Shown in pieces: positions 16,849-24,949 of a stretch of DNA of 64,000 bases. A program made the position numbers and the translations under genes. This DNA comes from Bacillota bacterium (GTDB taxonomy: Bacteria; Bacillota; UBA994): contig JAGXTJ010000023.1 of NCBI GenBank assembly GCA_018333655.1, forward strand, positions 62,001 through 126,000. The letters are read 5' to 3'. Position 1 is the stretch's first letter. Each line of letters begins with the position of its first letter. The notes below the pieces were generated by a model that was not told where the DNA came from, ran no database searches, and saw only the letters and a list, made by a program, of their open reading frames with translations.

Positions 16849-17757
16849 ATGGGTTTTTTTCAGCGCATAAAAGAAGGCCTCGAACGCACTCGACAAGGCT
16901 TCATGGCCAAACTGACCGAGGTAATTACCGGGCGTAAAATTGACGAAAGTTTGTTCGAGGAAGTAGAAGAACTGTTTCTACTCCACGATGTGGGCGTCCT
17001 GGCCACCTCCCACTTGCTAGCGGAATTGCGGAAGCAAGTAAGGGAGCGTAGACTGACCGACGGCCAGGAACTGCGTGGCGTAATGAAAGAAATAGCCGCG
17101 CGCGAACTAGGGCAAAAACAGCCCTTGCGCTACGTTCCAGGCACACTTAACGTCTTCTTAGTGGTAGGCGTTAACGGAGTAGGTAAGACGACAACCATTG
17201 GCAAGCTAGCCGAACGCTACAAGCAAGAGGGTGCCAAAGTAATGGTAGCGGCCGGAGACACTTTTAGGGCAGCTGCCGCATCACAGCTACAGGTCTGGGC
17301 TACGCGGGCTGGTGTGCCAGTGGTTAGCCATGCCGATGGTTCCGACCCCGCCGCGGTCGTTTTTGACGCTCTGCATGCCGCGCGCGCGCGAGGAGTCGAC
17401 CTACTTATTATCGATACTGCGGGCAGGCTGCACAATAAGTCGAACTTGATGCAGGAACTAGGTAAGATTAAGCGCATCATCGACCGTGAGGCGGCTAACG
17501 CCCTGCAGGAGGTGCTCTTAGTCATCGATGCCACCACCGGGCAAAACGCCCTCGTACAGGCGCGGGAATTCGCGCAAATAGTACCCCTTACGGGCATCGT
17601 GCTCACCAAGCTCGACGGTACGGCCAAGGGCGGCATCGTCCTTGCCATCGCCAAAGAGCAGAATATCCCCATCAAATTAATCGGCGTGGGTGAAAAAATC
17701 GCCGATCTGCGCGATTTTGACCCCGCAGAATTTACGGAAGCGCTTTTTGCCGAGTAA
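16849..17757 (+). CDS. ftsY: Signal recognition particle receptor FtsY
   Basis: A 302-residue SRP-type GTPase with N and G domains and no long acidic A domain, normal for Gram-positives. P-loop GVNGVGKTTT with Lys113; also DTFRAAAASQLQ, DTAGRLHNKSNLM, TKLDGTAKGG and IGVGEKIADLRDFD. It docks ribosome-SRP complexes at the membrane and hydrolyses GTP with Ffh. It follows smc by 32 nt with its own GAAGGAGAG site. Confidence 0.96.
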   Translation: MGFFQRIKEGLERTRQGFMAKLTEVITGRKIDESLFEEVEELFLLHDVGVLATSHLLAELRKQVRERRLTDGQELRGVMKEIAARELGQKQPLRYVPGTLNVFLVVGVNGVGKTTTIGKLAERYKQEGAKVMVAAGDTFRAAAASQLQVWATRAGVPVVSHADGSDPAAVVFDALHAARARGVDLLIIDTAGRLHNKSNLMQELGKIKRIIDREAANALQEVLLVIDATTGQNALVQAREFAQIVPLTGIVLTKLDGTAKGGIVLAIAKEQNIPIKLIGVGEKIADLRDFDPAEFTEALFAE

Positions 17758-17768
17758 ATCACCTTTGC

Positions 17769-17813
17769 TGTCAAGTATTTTGCCTTGACAAGAGCGAATC
17801 TTCTTGGTATCCT
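17769..17813 (+). promoter_or_regulatory. SigA promoter of ylxM-ffh, with an inverted repeat over the -35 box
   Basis: TTGACA at 17785-17790, 17-bp spacer, TATCCT at 17808-17813. The -35 box is the right arm of a 7-bp inverted repeat (TGTCAAG 17769-17775 and CTTGACA 17784-17790), which could be a protein-binding site or a weak hairpin at the end of the ftsY transcript. Confidence 0.7.
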
Positions 17814-17845
17814 AGAGCAGGTCAAGGACTTGAGGTGAGGGGTAA

Positions 17846-18163
17846 ATGGAACATTTCGTACGTGCCAACCTCTTGTTGGACTTTTACGGCCAATTGCTTA
17901 CCGCGCGTCAGGTTTTGGCGTGCCGCTTGTACTACGAGGAGAACTTCTCCTTGGCAGAAATTGCCGATGAGCTCGCCATCTCTCGCCAAGGCGTGCATGA
18001 CACCGTGCGCCGCGCTGAGAGACAGCTCGAGCTTTACGAGAGCAAGCTCTCGCTGGTGGCACGTTTTCTTGAACAGCAGCAAGAGTTAAGGCGTTTAAAG
18101 GAGCTTGTTCTAAGCGGTCATACAGATGAAGCGCTTTCACTTATAGAAAAACTTACTTACTAG
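17846..18163 (+). CDS. ylxM: YlxM-family SRP-associated DNA-binding-like protein
   Basis: A 105-residue protein with a sigma-70 region 4-like helix-turn-helix (NFSLAEIADELAISRQGVHDTVRRAE). YlxM/p13 proteins are encoded directly before ffh in many Bacillota and are thought to act with SRP; the mechanism is not firmly known. The HTH begins at about residue 32. The ATG at 17846 follows GAGGTGAGGGG. The gap to ffh is 6 nt, so they share the promoter at 17785. Confidence 0.9.
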   Translation: MEHFVRANLLLDFYGQLLTARQVLACRLYYEENFSLAEIADELAISRQGVHDTVRRAERQLELYESKLSLVARFLEQQQELRRLKELVLSGHTDEALSLIEKLTY

Positions 18164-18169
18164 GGGGCT

Positions 18170-19507
18170 GTGCCATTGTTTGCAGGGCTCGGTGACAAAC
18201 TTCAAGCCGCCCTTAAGAAGTTGCGCGGCAAAGGAAAGCTGACCGAAAAAGATATTGCCGAGGCCTTGCGCGAAGTACGCATGGCTTTGCTGGAGGCCGA
18301 CGTGAGCCTCGCCGTAGTCAAGGACTTTGTAGCGGCTATTAAAGGCAGAGCTATCGGGGCAGAAGTGCTCGAAAGCCTCACCCCTGGCCAGCACATCGTC
18401 AAGATCGTGCATGATGAGCTTATCTCCTTGCTCGGAGGCACCTCAAATCGGCTCAGTATGGCGCCTAAGCCGCCTACCGTGATCATGCTTGTGGGCTTGC
18501 AGGGTGCCGGCAAGACGACCCAGGCGGGCAAGCTCGCCTTACTACTGCGCAAGCAAGGGCGTTTTCCACTGCTGGTAGCCTGCGACGTCTATCGACCGGC
18601 GGCCATATTGCAGCTAGAGACTCTGGGCAAGCAGCTAGATATCCCCGTTTTTTCAGTGGCGGGGGAAACGAATGTGGCTGATATCGCGCGCCAAGGCAAA
18701 GAATATGCTATGAGGCAAGGGCGCGACTTGGTAATTATAGATACGGCAGGTCGCCTGCATATCGACGAAAGACTTATGCAAGAACTTAAAGATGTGCACC
18801 GGGTAGTTTCGCCCCACGAAGTGCTACTGGTCGTCGATGGCATGACTGGGCAAGACGCCGTCAATGTAGCTACGACATTTAACAACGCTCTCGGTATCGA
18901 CGGCATCATTATGACCAAGCTAGATGGTGACACGCGCGGCGGTGCTGCTCTTTCGGTCAAGGCCGTCACCGGCAAGCCGATTAAGTTTATTGGGGTGGGT
19001 GAGAAGCTCGATGCGCTCGAGGTCTTCCACCCGGACCGCATGGCCTCGCGCATACTCGGCATGGGTGACGTGCTGTCCCTAATTGAAAAGGCGGAGCAAG
19101 CCTTCGACCAAAAGAAGGCCGAAGAGCTAGAGCGCAAGATGCGTACCCAGGGCTTTACTCTCGAAGACTACCTCGAGCAGATGCAGCAAGTGAAGAAGAT
19201 GGGCTCGCTAGAACAGCTTATGGGTATGATTCCGGGCTTTTCGGCGGCTAAGCAGGTCAAAGATTTAGAGCTAGGCGAGAAGAAGCTCCAAAGCATCGAA
19301 GCCATCATTTGTTCCATGACCATCAAGGAACGCCGCAAGCCAGATATTATCGACGGTAGCAGGCGGAGGCGCATCGCCATGGGCAGTGGCACCTCAGTGC
19401 AAGAAGTCAATCGCATGCTCAAAGAGTTCGACCAAGCCCGCAAGCTAGTCAAGAGCCTTACCGAAAAGGGCAAGCGCGGCGGTAAAATGAAGTTTCCCTT
19501 TATGTAA
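18170..19507 (+). CDS. ffh: Signal recognition particle protein Ffh
   Basis: A 445-residue SRP54 protein. N domain (GKLTEKDIAEALREVRMALLEADV), G domain with GLQGAGKTTQ, DVYRPAA, DTAGRLHIDERLM and TKLDGDTRGG, then from about residue 300 a methionine-rich M domain (MQQVKKMGSLEQLMGMIPG; GSGTSVQEVNRMLKEF) that binds the 4.5S/scRNA and signal sequences. It targets membrane proteins co-translationally. GTG start at 18170 after AGGGGGC. Confidence 0.97.
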   Translation: MPLFAGLGDKLQAALKKLRGKGKLTEKDIAEALREVRMALLEADVSLAVVKDFVAAIKGRAIGAEVLESLTPGQHIVKIVHDELISLLGGTSNRLSMAPKPPTVIMLVGLQGAGKTTQAGKLALLLRKQGRFPLLVACDVYRPAAILQLETLGKQLDIPVFSVAGETNVADIARQGKEYAMRQGRDLVIIDTAGRLHIDERLMQELKDVHRVVSPHEVLLVVDGMTGQDAVNVATTFNNALGIDGIIMTKLDGDTRGGAALSVKAVTGKPIKFIGVGEKLDALEVFHPDRMASRILGMGDVLSLIEKAEQAFDQKKAEELERKMRTQGFTLEDYLEQMQQVKKMGSLEQLMGMIPGFSAAKQVKDLELGEKKLQSIEAIICSMTIKERRKPDIIDGSRRRRIAMGSGTSVQEVNRMLKEFDQARKLVKSLTEKGKRGGKMKFPFM

Positions 19508-19512
19508 CATGC

Positions 19513-19560
19513 AACCTGTTACCTGTAGCAGATAACCTGTTACCTGTAGCAGGTAACAGG
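19513..19560 (+). repeat. Direct repeat and hairpin upstream of rpsP
   Basis: AACCTGTTACCTGTAGCAG occurs twice in tandem (19513-19531 and 19534-19552, with one-base difference), and the second copy forms a perfect 10-bp hairpin (19536-19545 with 19551-19560). There is no T-tract, so it is not a simple terminator. It lies in the 87-bp gap between ffh and rpsP and may shape the leader of the ribosomal protein mRNA. Confidence 0.7.
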
Positions 19561-19594
19561 GGGTATCAGGGTATTTTGAAAGGGGGTGACACAT

Positions 19595-19846
19595 ATGGCA
19601 ACAAAGATAAGATTAAAGAGAATGGGTGCCAAGAAAGCGCCTTTCTACCGTTTAGTCGTGGCTGATTCCCGCGCTCCCAGAGATGGTCGTTTCGTCGAAG
19701 AAATAGGCTACTACAACCCCACGCAGAATCCTCCCGCAGTGAAAGTAGACCATGAGAGGGCTACTTACTGGCTAGGGCAGGGCGTACAAATGTCTGACAC
19801 GGTGCGCAGCATTTTCAACAAAGCAGGCCTGCTAGAGAAGTCCTAG
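19595..19846 (+). CDS. rpsP: 30S ribosomal protein S16
   Basis: An 83-residue ribosomal protein with the S16 sequence [40 protein letters not shown] and a C-terminal [11 protein letters not shown]. The frame opens at 19586, but ATG 19595 is the family start and follows AAGGGGGTGA. It begins the conserved rpsP-khpA-rimM-trmD-rplS cluster for ribosome assembly and tRNA modification. Confidence 0.97.
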   Translation: MATKIRLKRMGAKKAPFYRLVVADSRAPRDGRFVEEIGYYNPTQNPPAVKVDHERATYWLGQGVQMSDTVRSIFNKAGLLEKS

Positions 19847-19852
19847 GCGGGG

Positions 19853-20086
19853 GTGACTAAATTGCGAGATCTCGTTCTGTTTATCGCCAAGCATTTGGTC
19901 GAGCATAAAGACCAAGTCGAAGTGACTATGGAGCAAAGCGCGGAGGGGCTAATCTTTCGCCTGACAGTAGCACCGGAAGACGTGGGCAAAGTTATCGGCA
20001 AGCAGGGGCGCATCGCCAAAGCCTTCCGCACCGTGCTTAAGGCCGCCAATAGCGGCGACGAGAAAGTGTTTTTGGAGATCGGCTAA
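19853..20086 (+). CDS. khpA: KH-domain RNA-binding protein KhpA (YlqC)
   Basis: A 77-residue single KH domain with the GxxG loop in GKVIGKQGRIA and the flanking VAPEDV and AFRTVLKAA segments. KhpA forms an RNA-binding complex with KhpB (Jag) in several Bacillota, acting on small RNAs and cell elongation. GTG start at 19853, 6 nt after rpsP. Its place between rpsP and rimM is standard. Confidence 0.93.
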   Translation: MTKLRDLVLFIAKHLVEHKDQVEVTMEQSAEGLIFRLTVAPEDVGKVIGKQGRIAKAFRTVLKAANSGDEKVFLEIG

Positions 20087-20110
20087 GTAACTGGGGAATT
20101 AGGTGAGAAA

Positions 20111-20632
20111 ATGGAATCTCGACTCATTTGTATTGCGGAGATTCTCGGAGTACATGGACTGAAGGGCGACCTTAAAGTCCGGTCCCATTCGGATCACCCC
20201 GACAGATTTGCGAACTTGCCGGGGGCGAATTTGTTTTGGCGTGGCAGAGGGGTAGAGAAAGAAATTACCGTTCTCTCCGTCCGGCCTTTCGGGCGCTTCT
20301 TTATCCTCGCCTTACAGGGAGTCGACTCGCGTGAGCAAGCAGAAGCTTTTCTTGGCGGGGATATCCTCGTCAAAGAAAGCGAAATCCTGCCTTTGCCATC
20401 TGGGAGCTTCTATGTCTACCAGCTGATTGGGCTTACAGTTAACGACGAAAAAGGCAGTTTTCTCGGCACGGTAAAAGAGGTACTTCACCTTGGTAGCAAT
20501 GATGTCTATGTCGTTAAGACCCCTAGTGGTGACCTTCTTCTACCCGCTTTAAAAAGCGTAGTCCACCATATCGACCTAGAAACGAAGGAAATGCAGGTCA
20601 CACTGCCTCTCGGGTTGGTGGACGAAAAGTGA
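20111..20632 (+). CDS. rimM: Ribosome maturation factor RimM
   Basis: A 173-residue protein with the RimM N-terminal barrel (AEILGVHGLKGDLKVRSHSD, FILALQGVDSREQAEAFLG) and C-terminal PRC-like barrel (VYQLIGLTVNDE, GSNDVYVVKTPSG, LLPALKSVVHHID). It helps assemble the 30S head region by interacting with S19. The stop overlaps trmD by 4 nt. Confidence 0.95.
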   Translation: MESRLICIAEILGVHGLKGDLKVRSHSDHPDRFANLPGANLFWRGRGVEKEITVLSVRPFGRFFILALQGVDSREQAEAFLGGDILVKESEILPLPSGSFYVYQLIGLTVNDEKGSFLGTVKEVLHLGSNDVYVVKTPSGDLLLPALKSVVHHIDLETKEMQVTLPLGLVDEK

Positions 20633-21390
20633 GAGTAGATGTACTAACGCTCTTCCCAGAAATGTTCGCGCCGGTAACAGCGGCGAGTATCCTCAAGCAT
20701 GCCATAGCCAAGGGTGTTCTGCAGGTCTGCCTGACCGATGTGCGCAACTTCGCCTTTTCTAAGCATCGCGTTGTCGACGACACCCCTTTCGGCGGAGGAG
20801 CAGGCATGGTCATGAAAGTGGAACCCGTTGTTCTCGCCGTCGAGGATGTGCTAAAGCAGGGCGGTGACATCGAGCCGACGCGCCGCAGGGTGATTATGAT
20901 GAGCCCCGCAGGGCACACTTTCAATCAAGCTAAGGCTGTCGAGCTGTCGGGGTATAGCCAGCTGGTCCTTATTTGCGGGCATTACGAAGGGATCGACCAG
21001 CGTGTGGTCGACCTTGTGGTTGACGAAGAGATATCTATTGGTGACTATGTTTTGACGGGCGGCGAATTGCCGGCTATGGTGCTAGTAGACTGCGTGGCGC
21101 GTCTTTTGCCGGGGGTGCTCGGTAGTGAGCTTTCTGCGGCGGAGGAGACTTTTTCGGCAGATGGCTATCTTGAATATCCCCACTACACGCGGCCGCGCGA
21201 GTTTCGCGGTTTAGCTGTTCCCGAGGTGCTTTTGTCAGGAGACCATGCCCGCATTGCCAAGTGGCGCCGTGGGCAATCTATCAAGCGAACGATGTGCAGG
21301 CGTCCCGAGCTTTTCACTCGGGGTTTGACTAAGCATGATCAACAATGTTTAGGTACCGTCACCAGTGCAGACGGAAAGGAGGGCTATTAA
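20629..21390 (+). CDS. trmD: tRNA (guanine(37)-N(1))-methyltransferase
   Basis: A 253-residue SPOUT methyltransferase. It methylates G37 next to the anticodon, preventing +1 frameshifting. Motifs: [53 protein letters not shown] with the knotted SAM site, and [14 protein letters not shown] start at 20629; the final base of the stop is the first base of rplS. Confidence 0.97.
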   Translation: MRVDVLTLFPEMFAPVTAASILKHAIAKGVLQVCLTDVRNFAFSKHRVVDDTPFGGGAGMVMKVEPVVLAVEDVLKQGGDIEPTRRRVIMMSPAGHTFNQAKAVELSGYSQLVLICGHYEGIDQRVVDLVVDEEISIGDYVLTGGELPAMVLVDCVARLLPGVLGSELSAAEETFSADGYLEYPHYTRPREFRGLAVPEVLLSGDHARIAKWRRGQSIKRTMCRRPELFTRGLTKHDQQCLGTVTSADGKEGY

Positions 21391-21734
21391 TGGAAATTAT
21401 TAAAGGCTTAGAAATGATGCAGTTGCGTCAAGACTTGCCAAGTTTTAGAGCAGGGGACACCGTTAAGGTTCACGTTAAAGTTGTCGAAGGCGGCAAAGAA
21501 CGTATTCAGATCTTCGAAGGTATGGTTATTTCTCGCCACGGCGGGAGCGTGCGTGAGACATTCACCGTGCGCCGCATTTCTTACGGCGTGGGTGTAGAAA
21601 GAATCTTCCCCGTGCATTCTCCACGCATTGAGCGGATCGAAGTAATGCGCCGTGGGCGTGTACGCCGCGCTAAGTTGTACTATCTCAGACACCTCACCGG
21701 TAAAGCTGCCCGTATTCGCGACTTACGCAAGTAA
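21390..21734 (+). CDS. rplS: 50S ribosomal protein L19
   Basis: A 114-residue protein with the L19 pattern: [52 protein letters not shown] and the C-terminal RRAKLYYLR. It sits at the 30S-50S interface. The frame is open from 21345 but ATG 21390 after GGAAAGGAGGGC is the family start. A probable terminator follows. Confidence 0.97.
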   Translation: MEIIKGLEMMQLRQDLPSFRAGDTVKVHVKVVEGGKERIQIFEGMVISRHGGSVRETFTVRRISYGVGVERIFPVHSPRIERIEVMRRGRVRRAKLYYLRHLTGKAARIRDLRK

Positions 21735-21742
21735 ACAGGGGG

Positions 21743-21768
21743 GGGGCCGATTAGCTTGGTCCCTTTTT
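21743..21768 (+). terminator. Probable terminator after rplS
   Basis: Stem GGGGCC (21743-21748) with GGTCCC (21758-21763), one G-U pair, nine-base loop, then TTTTT. It lies in a run of nine G residues (21738-21746). Short stem, so moderate confidence. Confidence 0.5.
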
Positions 21769-21792
21769 CGCTAGGCAGCAAGGAGGCAATAC

Positions 21793-22320
21793 ATGACAAG
21801 CTCGTGGCGTAGAGAATTATTTGAGTGGGGCAAGGCTTTTGCTCTGGCAGTTATACTGGCACTTATTATCCGCATGTTCTTGGTTGAAGTCTATGTCGTA
21901 GATGGTCACTCCATGCAGCCCACCCTCCTTGATCAGGAGCGTGTGCTGGTGAACAAACTTACCTACCGTCTCGGCGGGCCAAGGCCCTCTGATGTCATAG
22001 TGTTCCGCTACCCACAGGAACCTTGGCGTGACTTTATTAAACGTGTGGTCGCGGTCGGTGGGCAGACGGTAGAGGTGCGCGACGGACAAGTATTTGTCGA
22101 TGGCGCGGCGCTGCCAGAACCCTATCTTAAGGCGCCCACGCATGGGGTCTTTGGGCCGGAGGTAGTACCCGAGGGTACAGTCTTTGTGCTGGGGGACAAC
22201 CGCAACTTCAGTCTTGATTCGCGTGATGCAACGGTCGGTTTTGTGCCCCTCGCCAACGTCAAAGGAAAGGCCATGGCCGTTTTTTGGCCCCTGCCGGCGC
22301 TTCGTTTGGTACGGCACTAG
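21793..22320 (+). CDS. lepB: Signal peptidase I
   Basis: A 175-residue type I signal peptidase, the short Gram-positive form with one N-terminal transmembrane helix (about residues 14-31). The catalytic Ser40 is in GHSMQPTL and the general-base Lys83 in DFIKRVVAVGG; the GDNRNFSLDSR box is also present. It removes signal peptides on the outer face of the membrane. A GCAAGGAGGCAAT site precedes the ATG. It is followed closely by rbgA. Confidence 0.96.
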   Translation: MTSSWRRELFEWGKAFALAVILALIIRMFLVEVYVVDGHSMQPTLLDQERVLVNKLTYRLGGPRPSDVIVFRYPQEPWRDFIKRVVAVGGQTVEVRDGQVFVDGAALPEPYLKAPTHGVFGPEVVPEGTVFVLGDNRNFSLDSRDATVGFVPLANVKGKAMAVFWPLPALRLVRH

Positions 22321-22331
22321 AGGAGGTTTGC

Positions 22332-23189
22332 ATGACAATTCACTGGTTTCCCGGCCACATGGCCAAGGCGCGACGCCTGCTCGAAGAGAACCTAGGCCTA
22401 GTCGATGCCGTCATTGAGCTTCGGGATGCGCGTATGCCACTCGCCAGTGCTAACCCTCTGCTTTCCGCCATCATGGGCGACAAAGTGCGCCTTATCGCCC
22501 TCACTAAGCCCGACCTGGCGGCAGAGGTGGCCACAGAGCGTTTTGTGGCCTACTTTGCACACTTGGGGACACCCGCTATTAAGGTAAATGCCCGCGATGG
22601 CCGTGGCACAAAAGAGCTCTTAAAAGAGGTCAAAGCAAAAGTCACCCCTAAACTTCCGCGCGACAAGGCGGGGGGGCAGGCCTTGCGCGGGGTTCGTGTC
22701 ATGGTGGCGGGCATACCCAATGTGGGTAAGTCCAGCCTTATTAACAGCCTAAGTGGTAGAGCGGCGGCACGTACCGGGGCCTTGCCGGGGCTGACGCAAG
22801 CTAAGCAGTGGATCAACCTGCCGGATGGTACGCAGGTGCTCGACACCCCAGGCCTACTCTGGCCCCGTCTTGATGACCCGGCCGTGGCCTTCAAGTTAGC
22901 CGTAACCGGCGCTATCAGTTCGGCAGGCTTCGATGTGCTCGACTTAGCTGGCAGCCTAGCCGCTTTCGCGGTAGAAATGTACCCCGAGGCCTTTAAGCGG
23001 CACTTCCGATTAGAAGGTACTATGCCCTCTGCCGGGCATGAACTGCTCGAACTCCTAGGGCGTAAGCGAGGATGCCTAATCGGCGGAGGTAAAGTAGACC
23101 TTAACCGCATCGCCGATATTTTACTGCGCGAATTCCGCGAAGGCAAAATCGGGCGCTTCACTCTCGACCAAGTACCCGACCATGCCTAG
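22332..23189 (+). CDS. rbgA: Ribosome biogenesis GTPase RbgA (YlqF)
   Basis: A 285-residue circularly permuted GTPase. It starts IHWFPGHMAKARR; the G4 motif (TKPD) comes before the P-loop GIPNVGKSSLIN and the G3 DTPG, as the permuted order requires. It acts in late 50S assembly. The open frame runs to 22284, but ATG 22332 behind AGGAGG is the real start. The last 8 nt overlap rnhB. Confidence 0.95.
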   Translation: MTIHWFPGHMAKARRLLEENLGLVDAVIELRDARMPLASANPLLSAIMGDKVRLIALTKPDLAAEVATERFVAYFAHLGTPAIKVNARDGRGTKELLKEVKAKVTPKLPRDKAGGQALRGVRVMVAGIPNVGKSSLINSLSGRAAARTGALPGLTQAKQWINLPDGTQVLDTPGLLWPRLDDPAVAFKLAVTGAISSAGFDVLDLAGSLAAFAVEMYPEAFKRHFRLEGTMPSAGHELLELLGRKRGCLIGGGKVDLNRIADILLREFREGKIGRFTLDQVPDHA

Positions 23190-23823
23190 CGACCCCGCCT
23201 CGCGCCACAGATGCCAAGAAGAGCAACACAAAGCTCTCCTTTTGTATGAAAGGGAGCTTTGGGCTCAGGGCTACCAGCGTGTACTCGGTATGGACGAAGT
23301 CGGGCGTGGTTCCCTGGCCGGCCCCGTTATGGTGGCCGGCGTTATCTTACCCCGAGATGCCAGGCTTATCGGCGTAAATGACTCTAAGCTCCTTACGGCG
23401 AAACAGCGTAGTACCTGTGCTGCCGAAATCCGCGCTGTCGCAGTCGACCTAGCTGTAGCAGAGAGAGACCAGCGCTTTATTGACCAATATGGCATAGTAG
23501 CCGCAGTAGAGAGTTGTCAGCATGAAATTATCGCGCGGCTTTGTCCTGACTACCTCCTGCTTGACGCCTTTGCCTTGCCTAACGTGCAAGTGCCGCAGCA
23601 AGCCTTAGTCAAGGGTGATCAAAAATCTCTCTCTATCGCCGCGGCGAGCATCATCGCCAAAGTAACGCGCGACGCCTACATGGTCGAGATGGACAGAGAG
23701 TATCCTCTCTACGGCATGGCCTCGCACAAAGGCTATGGCACAGCAAAACACCGCGCCGCACTAGAGCAGCACGGGGCGAGCGCGCTCCATCGCCATTCTT
23801 TTCTAAGGTTTCTCGAGGGCTAA
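23182..23823 (+). CDS. rnhB: Ribonuclease HII
   Basis: A 213-residue RNase HII. The DEVGRG catalytic motif is at residues 38-43, preceded by a short basic/polar extension; further motifs are INDSK-like VNDSKLLTAKQR, DYLLLDAF and KGDQKSLSIAAASIIAKVTRD, and GMASHKGYGTAKH. It cuts RNA in RNA-DNA hybrids, including single ribonucleotides in DNA. The lepB-rbgA-rnhB order is the Bacillus one. It ends the housekeeping block. Confidence 0.95.
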   Translation: MPSDPASRHRCQEEQHKALLLYERELWAQGYQRVLGMDEVGRGSLAGPVMVAGVILPRDARLIGVNDSKLLTAKQRSTCAAEIRAVAVDLAVAERDQRFIDQYGIVAAVESCQHEIIARLCPDYLLLDAFALPNVQVPQQALVKGDQKSLSIAAASIIAKVTRDAYMVEMDREYPLYGMASHKGYGTAKHRAALEQHGASALHRHSFLRFLEG

Positions 23824-23853
23824 TGCCTGTGGTGTAATCGGTTGTATTATTCC

Positions 23854-23883
23854 TTGACACCGCATGAGCCACCATGGTATGTA
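23854..23883 (+). promoter_or_regulatory. Possible SigA promoter of hicA-hicB
   Basis: Perfect TTGACA at 23854-23859, then after 18 bp TATGTA (23878-23883), a weak -10. The hicA start is 24 nt further on. HicB-type antitoxins usually repress such promoters. Confidence 0.45.
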
Positions 23884-23906
23884 TTGTCTAGGGGGGTATT
23901 CTGCAC

Positions 23907-24161
23907 GTGTCGCAGTGGGAGAAATTATTGTCGCGCATATGTTCCATGCCGCGAGACGTTCGCTTCTCTGAGGTCAAGAAGGTGCTTGAAGGTTACGGCT
24001 ACATTGGTCGTAGGCCAGGCAGTGGCAGTAGCCACTGGACATTCCGTAAGCAGGGTAGTGCACCTATCACCGTGCCAGTAGATGAGCCCATCAATTTGGC
24101 ATACGTTAAACTAGTGAAAGCCATGATTGAAAGGGAGGTGCCCTCGAGTGAAGAATCTTGA
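23907..24161 (+). CDS. hicA: HicA-type mRNA interferase toxin
   Basis: An 84-residue protein with the HicA double-stranded RNA-binding-like fold: VRFSEVKKVLEGYGY, then RPGSGSSHWTF with the catalytic-type His43, and ITVPVDEP near the end. HicA toxins cleave mRNA and tmRNA when not bound by HicB. The start is GTG at 23907. Its 3' end overlaps hicB by 14 nt. The length fits the family. Confidence 0.88.
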   Translation: MSQWEKLLSRICSMPRDVRFSEVKKVLEGYGYIGRRPGSGSSHWTFRKQGSAPITVPVDEPINLAYVKLVKAMIEREVPSSEES

Positions 24162-24552
24162 TTACTACATGCGTCAAAACTACAGGGTACAGGTTGTCAG
24201 GGATGAAGCGGAGGGAGGGTATGTACTCTCTATCCCAGAACTGCAGGGATGTTTAACTTGTGCGTTTGATGTGGGTGTTGGTATGAGCATGCTTGAGGAC
24301 GCAAAGAGAGAATGGATTCAAGCGGCCTTGGAAGACGGCTATGAAGTGCCCAAGGCGGACACCAACGATAGCTACTCAGGACAGTTTAAGCTTAGGATAC
24401 CAAGATCGCTACACAAAGAACTGGCAGAGCGGTCTAAGCATGAAGGGGTCAGCATGAATCAGTATTGCTTATACCTATTATCAAATCATGGGCGAGTGGC
24501 TAGGGTGCGTCGGAAATTGTCATCTCTTTCTCGGACGGAGAGGGGCTCATAG
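24148..24552 (+). CDS. hicB: HicB-type antitoxin with a ribbon-helix-helix C-terminus
   Basis: About 134 residues. The N-terminal half is the degenerate RNase H-like HicB domain (YRVQVVRDEAEGGYVLSIPEL, QGCLTCAFDV); the C-terminal half (FKLRIPRSLHKELAERSKHEG, SMNQYCLYLLS) is an Arc-type ribbon-helix-helix DNA-binding domain, expected to repress its own operon. GTG 24148 follows AAGGGAGGTG and is preferred over an earlier TTG at 24127. Partner of hicA. Confidence 0.88.
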   Translation: MKNLDYYMRQNYRVQVVRDEAEGGYVLSIPELQGCLTCAFDVGVGMSMLEDAKREWIQAALEDGYEVPKADTNDSYSGQFKLRIPRSLHKELAERSKHEGVSMNQYCLYLLSNHGRVARVRRKLSSLSRTERGS

Positions 24553-24660
24553 GTATATTCACACATAGAGGGGTATAGAGCAGTCACCTTGCACCTCCTT
24601 GGTCGAAAACACCTCTTCTCTGCTCTTGGCATACAATGGAGCAGCAAAGGGGGAGAGACT
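24553..24660. other. Intergenic stretch after hicB
   Basis: The gap between hicB and the M28 peptidase gene is 397 bp (24553-24949). Apart from the small ORF at 24661 and the hairpin at 24874, this part shows no RNA gene, repeat or strong promoter that I can recognise. Confidence 0.4.
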
Positions 24661-24855
24661 GTGGGAGGACGACGCTGCCGCCCGGCGCGACCGGGCAAAC
24701 GATGGAACTCACAAGCCTATGACACCGAGTTTTATGCCATGGCAGTAATCGTCGGAGTGCAGGGTGTGCGCCTCTTGGTGCGGCCGACCATAGTGGATGG
24801 TATCATTTTTGTGGCCTGTGTCGTAGCCATGGCCCCTTGGGAGCGGTGGCTCTAG
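24661..24855 (+). CDS. Small unrecognised ORF with a hydrophobic C-terminal half
   Basis: A possible 64-residue product starting GTG at 24661, 6 nt after AAAGGGGGAGAG, a strong ribosome binding site. The first third is Arg/Gly-rich; the second half has hydrophobic stretches (AVIVGVQGVRLLV and GIIFVACVVAMA) that could span the membrane. I recognise no family. A CATACAAT sequence at 24630-24637 resembles a SigE/SigK -10 box, but no convincing -35 was found. A terminator hairpin follows. Whether it is a real gene is uncertain. Confidence 0.3.
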   Translation: MGGRRCRPARPGKRWNSQAYDTEFYAMAVIVGVQGVRLLVRPTIVDGIIFVACVVAMAPWERWL

Positions 24856-24873
24856 GGCTAAGAAAATGGACTT

Positions 24874-24905
24874 AAGTTCTGCCTTTGGCAGGACTTCTTT
24901 GTTTT
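24874..24905 (+). terminator. Probable terminator before the M28 peptidase gene
   Basis: A 10-bp stem with one G-U pair (AAGTTCTGCC 24874-24883, GGCAGGACTT 24887-24896), a three-base loop and a T-rich tail (CTTTGTTTT). It ends whatever transcript comes through from hicAB or the small ORF. Confidence 0.6.
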
Positions 24906-24949
24906 GTGGTGAAGAAAGGTACAAGGCAGCAGAACGGGAGAGTGCAACC

